64,000 nt of DNA from Maribacter huludaoensis (lineage in GTDB: Bacteria > Bacteroidota > Bacteroidia > Flavobacteriales > Flavobacteriaceae): positions 1-64,000 of the forward strand of contig NZ_JARKMS010000006.1 in the NCBI RefSeq assembly GCF_029350945.1. The letters are read 5' to 3'. Each line of letters opens with the position of its first letter. The first letter of the stretch is position 1. A program made the position numbers and the translations under genes. Below the pieces are notes generated by a model. It made no database searches and was not told the origin of the DNA. It saw only the letters and a list, made by a program, of their open reading frames with translations. This document shows positions 7,147 through 14,266 of this stretch, piece after piece.

Positions 7147-8712
7147 GTAGTTATTTTTATACTTCAGATAATCGTAGAGACAAATTAACTTTCTAAAATG
7201 AGTTCCATTTTTACTATCATCAAGTAGCTTTTTATTGTCAACTAAATAATTTAGAAGTTCATCTAAGTTTATCTTATCAAAGGATAATAATGGCGTATAT
7301 AATAAGATATGCAGTTGATTGTTCGCGGATTTTAACTCAGTAAAAGATGAATATTTATCATTTATTTCTTTTGTTTTTCTTATATAGTTAGCAGAAGGGT
7401 AAAAACTTTCAGGTTTAACTTCGTTTACCTTTTTTATAAATTCTGGAGAAAACTCAACTATTTCGTTGTCCTCATCAATTTCATTGTTGTCATTTAAATA
7501 ACTAGCACTTCTTAAATGTTTAAAATATGGGATGTATTTTGCATTTAAATAAGGTAAACATAATTCTGATATTTTATCACACTCCCAATTCCTAGACTCA
7601 ATAGCGTCTAATAGAACATCTTTAAGTTCTATACCTTTGATACCAACTTCTGAAAACTTGTCTTTAAGACCTACACCATATACAAATTCTGCATTATGAA
7701 TGTTTTCTATATTTTCCAAATTGTCCGTAACGTATATTTTAGATTTTGAATTATTAGACTTAACAAAATCATAAACCATACCCTTCATTTGCCTAAGAAT
7801 TTTAATGGGCAATTTTCTTTTATTATTAGCTAATACTGTGAAGATTTCTATAAAATTGTTAGTGGTGATTAATTTGATTGGTATTACTGTATCAGAAATT
7901 AATAAAGTGCTATCGATTATGCTCGTTTGAATTGGTTCTGGACTCCATTGGCAGAAAATAAGTCTATCTTTTAATTTGTCAATTTTTTCTTTTGTTAGAC
8001 ATTTAATTATAGATTTTAAAATAGACTGAATGTTTTTGTCATCTAAACTATAGCCGATGAAAATTATTGGATTTTCAATAAATATAGTTAATAGTTTAGC
8101 TGCTAAATATGCATTTCTATCTTCGTAATTATTGTAATCTTCCTCTGTTAGAATTAACGAATTAGGCTTAGAAGAGCAACCGTGAATTTTATATATTTCT
8201 CCAATAGAATATAATTCTGAAAATATTAATTCTTCTTGACCAACAAACTTATTGAATTCAGGAAAAATATTTTCTAATAACTCATCCCAATTTGTTGTTA
8301 TTGCTCCATCTATATTTATTTTTTTAAGAAGTTTTAATTCTTTGTCAATTATTTCATCCTTTATTAATTCGTTCTGTGTTTGTATCTTTTTTGCAACTTC
8401 AAATTTTAGAGGGGAATATTTTGTTTCAGCGATAGCAGAAAACTGTTTACGGCTCACCTCAAACTTTTCTCCGCTCCACCATATTTCATTAAAATCTTCT
8501 CCAATTATTGATGCAACTTTAGGTAATTTTGAGTCTGCATTAGATTTATAAAAATTATAAGGTTTTGTTAGTCCAAGTTCTTTACAAATTTCCATTAGTA
8601 ATAATTCCCAAGTAGGAAGTCCTAAATATCTTCTAGAAAAACCCGAACCAATAAATAGGAATGGTGATGTTGAAAATTTTGAGATGTGCTTTTTAAATTC
8701 TTCTTCAAACAT
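7141..8712 (-). CDS. SIR2-like defence protein (first cassette)
   Basis: A 523-residue soluble protein with an N-terminal SIR2-like NAD-binding domain (about 15-240). Motifs visible are GSGFSRR (22-28, the Rossmann GAGxS equivalent), TTNWD (139-143), KIHG (175-178) and GYSLDD (220-225). This is the SIR2_2-type signature found in prokaryotic anti-phage proteins that degrade NAD, such as ThsA and DSR proteins. The C-terminal 280 residues are unrecognised and would be the sensor or regulatory part. It is the cassette next to the recombinase, hence probably the latest insertion. The stop codon TAA (7141-7143) is formed by the recombination core itself. Defence activity is inferred from family. 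Confidence 0.8.
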   Translation of the reverse strand: MFEEEFKKHISKFSTSPFLFIGSGFSRRYLGLPTWELLLMEICKELGLTKPYNFYKSNADSKLPKVASIIGEDFNEIWWSGEKFEVSRKQFSAIAETKYSPLKFEVAKKIQTQNELIKDEIIDKELKLLKKINIDGAITTNWDELLENIFPEFNKFVGQEELIFSELYSIGEIYKIHGCSSKPNSLILTEEDYNNYEDRNAYLAAKLLTIFIENPIIFIGYSLDDKNIQSILKSIIKCLTKEKIDKLKDRLIFCQWSPEPIQTSIIDSTLLISDTVIPIKLITTNNFIEIFTVLANNKRKLPIKILRQMKGMVYDFVKSNNSKSKIYVTDNLENIENIHNAEFVYGVGLKDKFSEVGIKGIELKDVLLDAIESRNWECDKISELCLPYLNAKYIPYFKHLRSASYLNDNNEIDEDNEIVEFSPEFIKKVNEVKPESFYPSANYIRKTKEINDKYSSFTELKSANNQLHILLYTPLLSFDKINLDELLNYLVDNKKLLDDSKNGTHFRKLICLYDYLKYKNNYS

Positions 8713-8749
8713 TTTTTTTGGTGTTTGTTTCTTGGGTTTGAGTGGTAAT

Positions 8750-8803
8750 TACAGCTAACAATTGTATATGTGCACAATTGCACATATATCTACTTTGTGC
8801 ATA
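8750..8803 (-). other. attI-like junction with tyrosine-recombinase-type palindrome
   Basis: Between the recombinase stop and the first cassette lie only 44 bp. They contain TATATGTGCA (8765-8774), a 4-bp centre CAAT, and its exact complement TGCACATATA (8779-8788). Read as 9-bp arms and a 6-bp centre this has the dimensions of a Xer/dif-type core site. On the minus strand the junction reads CATATACAATT|GTTAGC, close to the R' side of site 2 (CATATACAATACC|GTT). It is therefore a candidate primary insertion site; no T-run suggests a terminator. Confidence 0.5.
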
Positions 8804-9934
8804 CTAATCTAATGGATTTTTTATTGTCTTAAAAGTATTAGTGGCTACATGGGTGTATATTTCTGTTGTCTTACTGGAACCATGACCTAATAATACCTGT
8901 ATTTGTCTAAGGTCTACGTTAGATTCTAACAAATGTGTCGCAAAACTATGCCTAAGGGTATGTGGAGTAACATTTTGTAAAATTCCTGCTTTATGGGCAG
9001 CTTGTTTTACAATCTGTATTACACTTGCTGCACTGTACTTACCGCCTTTACGGCCTTCAAACAAAAAATCTTTAGGATGCCATTCTTTAAAATAAAGCCG
9101 TAAATCTTCTAGAACTGTTTCGGATAATAGACTTACTCGGTCTTTATTGCCTTTGGCGCCTTTTATAGAAACCAGCATTCGTTTACTATCTATATCCTTG
9201 ACCCTAAGGTTTAAAAGTTCACTTCTACGTAAACCGGCACTGTAGAGCAAGGCTAAAATGCATTTATGCTTTAGGTTTGTTGTACAATTCAGCATGGCAA
9301 TGACCTCCTCTTTTGATATTACGGTAGGTAGCTTATGTTCCTTCCTTGGTCTTTCAATGTCGTAAAAACGGTTGGGCATGCCAAGAACGGTCTCATAATA
9401 GAATTTAATGGCATTTATGGTCTGATTTAAATAGGAGTTAGATACGTTTCTATGTATTAACCTTTGTAGATATGACCTTATGTCACTTTCGTTCAAGGTT
9501 GTAATATCTCTGTCCATATAATGATTAATGAACATTTCAAAAAAGTTGACATACGTTTTTACGGTGCTGTTGGCATATCTTTTAAGCTCCAGTTTTAACA
9601 GGTATTCCTCTGGACAAACCCTATAGCCTTCAGGTGTTTTTCTTTCCCTGAACCACTGTACATCTACTACTTCATTATGGGTGTTGACGGGTCTGTTGCT
9701 TAAAAATTTATTATAGTTGATCCATACAACTCCTTTAAAAGTATTGAAAATAATACCAAGGTTTTTCTTTGTATTTAGAATGTAGACCATGTGGTATTTA
9801 CTGCTCCATTTAGGTTCGGGAAGCCCCTTGATCAGGTTCTGTATAAGCTTGTCATGAGTAAATTGTATGCCTATCATCTTCTGATTTTTGATCATTAGAT
9901 GATGTAACGTAATGGATTTTGGTGTGTTCATCAT
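8804..9934 (-). CDS. Tyrosine recombinase beside the cassette array (Xer-like, not classical IntI)
   Basis: 376 residues. An N-terminal extension of about 95 residues precedes a SAM-like core-binding domain (about 105-190) and the catalytic domain (200-376). All catalytic residues are visible: R236 (GLRRSEL), K261 (GAKGNKDR), H325 and R328 (HTLRH), H351 (LLGHG) and the nucleophile Y360 (IYTH). The C-terminus KNPLD resembles IntI and other Bacteroidota recombinases. The stretch between K261 and H325 is about 60 residues, too short for the additional helix-containing insertion that defines IntI (over 100 residues there in IntI1). Transcription runs towards the array, unlike class 1 integrons. 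That it mobilises the cassettes is inference from position. Confidence 0.85.
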   Translation of the reverse strand: MMNTPKSITLHHLMIKNQKMIGIQFTHDKLIQNLIKGLPEPKWSSKYHMVYILNTKKNLGIIFNTFKGVVWINYNKFLSNRPVNTHNEVVDVQWFRERKTPEGYRVCPEEYLLKLELKRYANSTVKTYVNFFEMFINHYMDRDITTLNESDIRSYLQRLIHRNVSNSYLNQTINAIKFYYETVLGMPNRFYDIERPRKEHKLPTVISKEEVIAMLNCTTNLKHKCILALLYSAGLRRSELLNLRVKDIDSKRMLVSIKGAKGNKDRVSLLSETVLEDLRLYFKEWHPKDFLFEGRKGGKYSAASVIQIVKQAAHKAGILQNVTPHTLRHSFATHLLESNVDLRQIQVLLGHGSSKTTEIYTHVATNTFKTIKNPLD

Positions 9935-9979
9935 GTCAAGTGTAATACTAAATAAATCAATTAATCAACTATTATGCGT

Positions 9980-9997
9980 ATATTATTCGTATAATAT
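9980..9997. promoter_or_regulatory. Palindrome in the divergent recombinase/zinc-ribbon promoter region
   Basis: ATATTAT (9980-9986), TCGT, then ATAATAT (9991-9997) form a perfect 7-bp inverted pair, with a neighbouring imperfect ATTATGCGTAT copy. It lies in the 80-bp space between the divergent starts at 9934 and 10015 and could be an operator for either gene. Confidence 0.3.
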
Positions 9998-10014
9998 TCG
10001 ATTAGGTTGTACGT

Positions 10015-10386
10015 ATGAAAAGAGTTTGTCCAGAATGTAATAATGAAGTGATAGGTAGAACGGATAAAATTTTCTGCTCCGTAAAATGTAAATCCATACA
10101 TCAATATGAAAAAAGTCAGATAGAGAATACCTTTTATTTTTCGGTGGATAAACAACTGAAGAGAAATAGAAAAATACTAAAACGCTATAATAAGTCTGGA
10201 TTTACAACTATTAGAAAGAGTATTCTTTTAGAGGAAGGTTTTAATCCCAAATTTTTTACCCACTACTGGAAGAATCAAAAAAATGATGTTTACCTTTTTT
10301 GTTATGATTTTGGGTTTTTAAAAACGACTAAAAATGGCGTAACAAAGTATGTTATTGTGCAATGGCAAGATTATATGAACAAGTAA
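10015..10386 (+). CDS. Small zinc-ribbon protein divergent from the recombinase
   Basis: A 123-residue protein. The N-terminus holds CPEC at residues 5-8 and CSVKC at about 21-25, a four-cysteine zinc ribbon. It is followed by a basic linker (KQLKRNRKILKRYNKSG) and a compact C-terminal half rich in aromatic residues (FTHYWKN, VQWQDYM). I believe similar proteins are common in Flavobacteriaceae, but I cannot assign a function. A nucleic-acid-binding role is likely from the ribbon and basic charge. Its divergent arrangement with the recombinase, sharing an 80-bp promoter region, makes it a candidate accessory or regulatory partner. A strong terminator follows. Confidence 0.75.
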   Translation: MKRVCPECNNEVIGRTDKIFCSVKCKSIHQYEKSQIENTFYFSVDKQLKRNRKILKRYNKSGFTTIRKSILLEEGFNPKFFTHYWKNQKNDVYLFCYDFGFLKTTKNGVTKYVIVQWQDYMNK

Positions 10387-10408
10387 TTATTGGTTTAATG
10401 AAAACAAA

Positions 10409-10436
10409 AAAAGGGCAACCCTAAAGTTGCCCTTTT
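10409..10436. terminator. Bidirectional rho-independent terminator
   Basis: AAAAGGGCAAC (10409-10419), loop CCTAAA, GTTGCCCTTTT (10426-10436): a perfect 11-bp stem with A and T tracts on either side. It ends the zinc-ribbon gene on the plus strand and the hmuY-like gene on the minus strand. Confidence 0.9.
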
Positions 10437-10466
10437 ATATTGGACTTTTATGCTCTAAAAATAAGA

Positions 10467-11093
10467 CTATTCTAAAGAAGTGTCGCCTTCGTTAGGGTTG
10501 TAAACAAAATTAAAGGTATAGTACGGTGTAGCATCTTCAAAAGCATTTGGTTCAGATGGCGCATCTTCATAATAACTTATAAACTCTACTTTGGCAAAAT
10601 TACCTTCGGTAGTTCTAAATACAAATACTTTACCCGGTATAGGTGTTATTAAATGTGTTGGGTCTCCAGCGTAGTTGTACCAACCATTATCACTTCCTGT
10701 TGCTATGGCAAAAGAAGCTTCTGCATCTTGCTCAAAAGTAAGTCCTTCTGCTGTGGTTACACTTGCCAAGGTGCCGGTAACTTCGGCTACGCCAACATTA
10801 CCGTTTCTTTCCGGTTCATCTTCAGTGCCGGTCAAGGTACCGCCATTAACGGCGATCGTGGTGCCCCTAAAGGCAATGTCCCATGCGGTATCACTGGTAG
10901 TAATGGCACCGGTCTCAAAATCAAATTTGGTGAACTCACCACCAACAGGTTCTCCTTGGCCTCCGGTTTGTGGTGCATATAAATTGCTAACGGTTTCCGT
11001 CTGTACCGGATCCGTTGGTGTGCTGTCATCATCACTGCTACAAGAGGTGAATGCCATTGCTAAAAATGCTACTGCTAAAATGTTCTTTGTCAT
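10467..11093 (-). CDS. hmuY: HmuY-family heme-binding lipoprotein
   Basis: A 208-residue lipoprotein: the signal peptide ends at FTSC with Cys18 lipidated, followed by an acidic linker. The mature domain carries the HmuY hallmark SDTAWDIAFRG (WDIAFR at 71-76) followed by an Asn-Gly-Gly loop, and an all-beta composition. HmuY proteins capture heme at the cell surface and hand it to a TonB-dependent receptor. That receptor lies 33 bp upstream in the same direction, so the two are an operon. Residues that would bind heme (His or Met pairs) are not obvious here, so the true ligand may be another iron compound. A bidirectional terminator follows. Confidence 0.85.
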   Translation of the reverse strand: MTKNILAVAFLAMAFTSCSSDDDSTPTDPVQTETVSNLYAPQTGGQGEPVGGEFTKFDFETGAITTSDTAWDIAFRGTTIAVNGGTLTGTEDEPERNGNVGVAEVTGTLASVTTAEGLTFEQDAEASFAIATGSDNGWYNYAGDPTHLITPIPGKVFVFRTTEGNFAKVEFISYYEDAPSEPNAFEDATPYYTFNFVYNPNEGDTSLE

Positions 11094-11126
11094 GGTAATT
11101 GTAATTAAAACCTGTTGCCAGGTGGG

Positions 11127-13241
11127 TTAGAATTGATAATTTAATTTAATGAATGCTTGTATGCCCGGCATTGTCGGGATATTGTTATCCGTATAATCCA
11201 ATAGGTTATTTGCGCCAACCTGAAGTGTAAAATCTGTATAGAATATTTTGCTTACCGCGGCATTGAGGGTAACAAAACCATCTATAAAACTGGTATCGTA
11301 ATTATCTATGAGTCCGTTGCCATTGGTGTCATATTGTGCATACTTACTACGGTAGAGTACACGCAAGTTTGCATGGGTGTTGGCTGAGGGTATGTCATAG
11401 TAGAACTTTAAATTGGCATTATGCCTAGAACGGTTGACCAAGCCAAAATAGTCAGAAGTGGCCAGGGCAACAGATTGTCCGGTATTGGCATCGCGTACAA
11501 ATACTTGATCGTTTTTTACGTCTTCTCTTCTTTGTTTATCAAAGGCATAAAGTAATTGGTATCCGGCACTTATATTTAAATTATCCGTGAGTTTGTAGGC
11601 GGAGTTGATTTCAAAGCCCGTAGTGTATATTTCATCAAAATTCATATAACTGAACACGTTTTGTCCATTGGTCTTTCGGGCAATGATTCTGGTGTCTATT
11701 AGGTTTTTAAAATCGTTTCTAAAGAAATTGATTTCTGTATTGCCAACACCATGTTTTAGAGTTAGGCCTAGGTTATAGCCAATAGAACTTTCTGCTTCCA
11801 ACGGTTGGCTCAATTCGTCCTCTGTGACCACCACATCTAAGATTTGGTCTTGTTCTTCTAATTCTTGTAATTTATCCAAGGCTACATTATAACCTAGTAC
11901 GGTATAGCCCACCGCGGAATTGGTGAAGTCAAAATACAACTGTCTAAAATCGGGCGCTTTAAAACCATAACCTACAGATCCCTTAATAGCCAGATTTGGA
12001 TTTAATTGGTAGCGTAATGCCAACTTGGGACTAAATTGGTTGTTGTATTCAGAGTGATTGTCAAAGCGCGCTCCGGCAATAACATTCAGTTTTTCCAAAG
12101 GGTCAAAATCATACTGGGCATAAAGGTATTGAGAAGTGAAATTCACTTTTTCTTCAAAATAAGTCCTGTCCAGCTCATCTAACTGTAATCCCGCTCCTGC
12201 GGTTAAAGTCCCGTATTGGAACCCGGTTCTATTTTCGTCTTCAACATTAAAGGTATAGCTGCCACGTACCTCTGGCCTCAATAATTTTTGATCGAAATCA
12301 CTATCGCTCAAAACATCGGTAGAAATAGGGTCTGCCAATAATTCGGTAGCAACGTAATTGGTATAGTACAGTTCATAAGCCATATTGAGCGCCGGGGTCC
12401 ATTTGTGGTCCAGTCTGGCATGTGCGTTCCATTCACGTTCTTTGGTATCACCTTCGTATTGAATGCTATCTACGGTAAATCCGGCATCTTGTACCTGATC
12501 GTAGAATCGTCCAGAGGTAAAGAGAGAAAGTTTATCGTTAATATCATAATACAACCTACCGTTTAGGGTGTAGTTCGTATACGGGTTAACGGTTTGGCCC
12601 TCCGCATCTTCATTTAGGTCATATCCGTTGGATGAGAAACGATTGGCAAAAAATCCATACCGAAATTTTTTAAAACCCTGCTTAAGGTCTAGATTCATAT
12701 CTTGTTGAGAAAAGCTACCGATACGGTATGATGCATTTCCGCTAAAATCTTGCTTTTCCGGTTTTTCGGTGATGATATTGATCACACCGCCCAATGCTTC
12801 AGATCCATATAAGCTGCTTGACGGACCTTTAACTACTTCAATCTGTTTAATATTACCTACGGTAAGTCTGCTTAAATCGAAATTTCCGGCACTGCGCCCT
12901 ACCAATGGAACTCCATCTATAAGGATCAGAATATAGTCCGATGCAATGCCTTGTATTTGTACCCCTTGAAATCCACTTTCATCGGTAACCGTTATAATAC
13001 CTGTTTGCTCGTTCAGTATTTCATTAAGGCGAACGGTACCGGATTTTATAATCTGTTTTTTGCCTACCAAGGTAACGGGTAGGGGTAGCGATGATAATTG
13101 ACGGGCAGTTCTTGTGGCGGTCACTATGACTTCATCTAATTCTTGTGATAAAATGGAATCTGTAACGCTGGGCTCTTGGCTTTGCGCTACTATAATATGT
13201 GTACCTATCAGTAGTAGTAAGGTCGCTAGTCGAAATTGCAT
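11127..13241 (-). CDS. TonB-dependent outer-membrane receptor (HmuR-like)
   Basis: 704 residues. A signal peptide (1-19, ending VAQ) leads to a TonB-box region (LDEVIVTATRT, about 35-45), a plug domain (about 50-160, with VKGPSSSLYGSEALGGVINI typical of siderophore and heme receptors), and a 22-strand barrel ending in the aromatic IKLNYQF. It lacks the carboxypeptidase-like extension of SusC proteins, so it belongs to the classical FecA/HmuR class. Partner hmuY-like gene lies immediately downstream. The start is 116 bp from the divergent DUF6607 gene, and the gap contains inverted repeats that could be an iron-responsive operator. Confidence 0.9.
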   Translation of the reverse strand: MQFRLATLLLLIGTHIIVAQSQEPSVTDSILSQELDEVIVTATRTARQLSSLPLPVTLVGKKQIIKSGTVRLNEILNEQTGIITVTDESGFQGVQIQGIASDYILILIDGVPLVGRSAGNFDLSRLTVGNIKQIEVVKGPSSSLYGSEALGGVINIITEKPEKQDFSGNASYRIGSFSQQDMNLDLKQGFKKFRYGFFANRFSSNGYDLNEDAEGQTVNPYTNYTLNGRLYYDINDKLSLFTSGRFYDQVQDAGFTVDSIQYEGDTKEREWNAHARLDHKWTPALNMAYELYYTNYVATELLADPISTDVLSDSDFDQKLLRPEVRGSYTFNVEDENRTGFQYGTLTAGAGLQLDELDRTYFEEKVNFTSQYLYAQYDFDPLEKLNVIAGARFDNHSEYNNQFSPKLALRYQLNPNLAIKGSVGYGFKAPDFRQLYFDFTNSAVGYTVLGYNVALDKLQELEEQDQILDVVVTEDELSQPLEAESSIGYNLGLTLKHGVGNTEINFFRNDFKNLIDTRIIARKTNGQNVFSYMNFDEIYTTGFEINSAYKLTDNLNISAGYQLLYAFDKQRREDVKNDQVFVRDANTGQSVALATSDYFGLVNRSRHNANLKFYYDIPSANTHANLRVLYRSKYAQYDTNGNGLIDNYDTSFIDGFVTLNAAVSKIFYTDFTLQVGANNLLDYTDNNIPTMPGIQAFIKLNYQF

Positions 13242-13255
13242 TATATTTATTTAGA

Positions 13256-13302
13256 CTTATTCTTGATAAGACGCAAATATATAAACAATTCTTATTTAGA
13301 AT
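13256..13302. promoter_or_regulatory. Two inverted repeats in the divergent iron-locus promoter region
   Basis: CTTAT-N5-ATAAG (13256-13270) and ATTCT-N5-AGAAT (13288-13302) are both perfect 5-bp arms with 5-bp spacers. They lie between the receptor start (13241) and the DUF6607 start (13357), the second just upstream of a -7 box. They are candidate Fur-type operators; the exact regulator is not shown by the sequence. Confidence 0.4.
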
Positions 13303-13315
13303 AAATTAAAATAAC

Positions 13316-13323
13316 TATTTTTG
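13316..13323 (+). promoter_or_regulatory. Bacteroidota -7 box TATTTTTG for the DUF6607 operon
   Basis: TATTTTTG matches TAnnTTTG, 33 bp before the ATG at 13357. The ATTCT-N5-AGAAT repeat sits where the -33 element would be, so a repressor bound there would block this promoter. Confidence 0.45.
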
Positions 13324-13356
13324 TCCATGAACATCAAAAAATAATACACCTGTAAA

Positions 13357-14262
13357 ATGAAAACAGTATTACCTACCATAATGGCATTAGTAGTATCTGC
13401 TAGTACAATTGCCCAAAAGGCGAAAAAGAATAATGACCGTGAAGCTATAAAAAGTATGTGCGGTTGTTTTGAAGTAACGTTCAACTTTGCCGAAACATTC
13501 AACCATAGTACGGATTCTTTATATAAGCCTTCTAAAACAAAAGTGGATAAGGGCTTAGAGTGGGCAGAACTGGTGACGGATGAAGATGATAAAATATCCA
13601 TTCAGCACCTGTTGCAGGTAGGTAACCCGGCAGACCCGCATATTGTAAAGCATTGGAGGCAAGATTGGTTGTATCAAAATACAGACCTATATTCTTATAA
13701 TGCCGATAATACATGGACATTTAAAAAATTGCCATCAGATAAGGTAAAAGGGCAGTGGACCCAAAAAGTATATCAAGTAGATGATAGCCCTAGGTATGAA
13801 GGCTCATCTACATGGGTACATGTAGATGGTAAAAGCTTTTGGGAAAATACTTCAGATGCCCCATTACCAAGACGTGAGTATACTACAAGAAGCGACTATA
13901 ATTTAACCGTTCGTGGAAATCGTCATGAGGTTACGGATTACGGTTGGTTGCACGATCAAGATAATACAAAGGTTATTCGGGAGGCAGGCAAAGAAGATGT
14001 CATATTAGCTCAGGAAAAAGGGTATAATACTTATGTAAAGGTTGATGATAGTAGATGTGCCGCTGCCGCAGCATGGTGGAAATCCAATGCGGATAAATGG
14101 GCTTTGGTACGTACAAAATGGGATGATGTTTATGGCAGGAACAAAGACCTTTATTTAGAGGAAAAAGTAGCTAATAAAGTTTTGTACAAATACCTTTTTG
14201 ATGATGAATATGATCAAAAAGATGAAATAGAAGAAGTAATAGAATCATTTGTTAAACAATAA
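13357..14262 (+). CDS. DUF6607 family secreted protein
   Basis: 301 residues with a signal peptide (1-19, STIAQ). The mature part begins with a conserved-looking Cys pair (MCGCFEVTFNFAETF), is rich in Trp and Tyr, and contains a VHVDGKSFWENTSDAPLPRRE stretch that I associate with DUF6607. The biochemical function is unknown. It is the first gene of a plus-strand operon with the ankyrin and DUF2271 genes, divergent from the heme receptor. The setting suggests a periplasmic role in iron or heme handling, perhaps protecting or loading a metal cofactor, but this is inference from context only. Confidence 0.7.
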   Translation: MKTVLPTIMALVVSASTIAQKAKKNNDREAIKSMCGCFEVTFNFAETFNHSTDSLYKPSKTKVDKGLEWAELVTDEDDKISIQHLLQVGNPADPHIVKHWRQDWLYQNTDLYSYNADNTWTFKKLPSDKVKGQWTQKVYQVDDSPRYEGSSTWVHVDGKSFWENTSDAPLPRREYTTRSDYNLTVRGNRHEVTDYGWLHDQDNTKVIREAGKEDVILAQEKGYNTYVKVDDSRCAAAAAWWKSNADKWALVRTKWDDVYGRNKDLYLEEKVANKVLYKYLFDDEYDQKDEIEEVIESFVKQ

Positions 14263-14266
14263 GGAC

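Larger units (their letters stand above)
1..8759 (-). mobile_element. Integron-like gene cassette array
   Basis: Nine cassette bodies, all read on the minus strand, are separated by nine long imperfect inverted repeats that resemble attC sites. Taking cleavage after the G of each GTT core, cassettes span about 6957-8758, 6173-6956, 5216-6172, 4376-5215, 2917-4375, 2336-2916, 1524-2335 and 806-1523. A ninth begins at 805 and its repeat runs off the left edge. Each cassette is one gene (one has none) followed downstream by its repeat, the canonical integron layout. The first and last bases of each body are exact reverse complements (GTT.../...AAC). A tyrosine recombinase sits directly beyond the right end. 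The array continues beyond base 1. Function as a mobile array is inferred from this architecture. Confidence 0.8.

Noticed and set aside
1..8759. CRISPR array
   Set aside because: The repeats are about 195 bp, imperfect, internally palindromic and separated by whole genes; no short identical repeats with uniform spacers and no cas genes.
178..8759. Invertible segments (phase-variable inversions bounded by inverted repeats)
   Set aside because: All genes lie in one orientation, the inverted cores are only 10 bp and different for each segment, and each is associated with a long folded site; this fits cassette insertion better.
8804..9934. Classical integron integrase IntI
   Set aside because: The additional domain between the catalytic Lys and the HxxR box is missing, so I call it a Xer-like tyrosine recombinase.
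8804..10386. Prophage or integrative conjugative element end
   Set aside because: No phage structural, relaxase or conjugation genes and no tRNA or direct-repeat attachment site nearby.
10675..11130. Plus-strand frame opposite the hmuY-like gene
   Set aside because: Low-complexity shadow; the minus frame has a lipoprotein signal and HmuY motifs.
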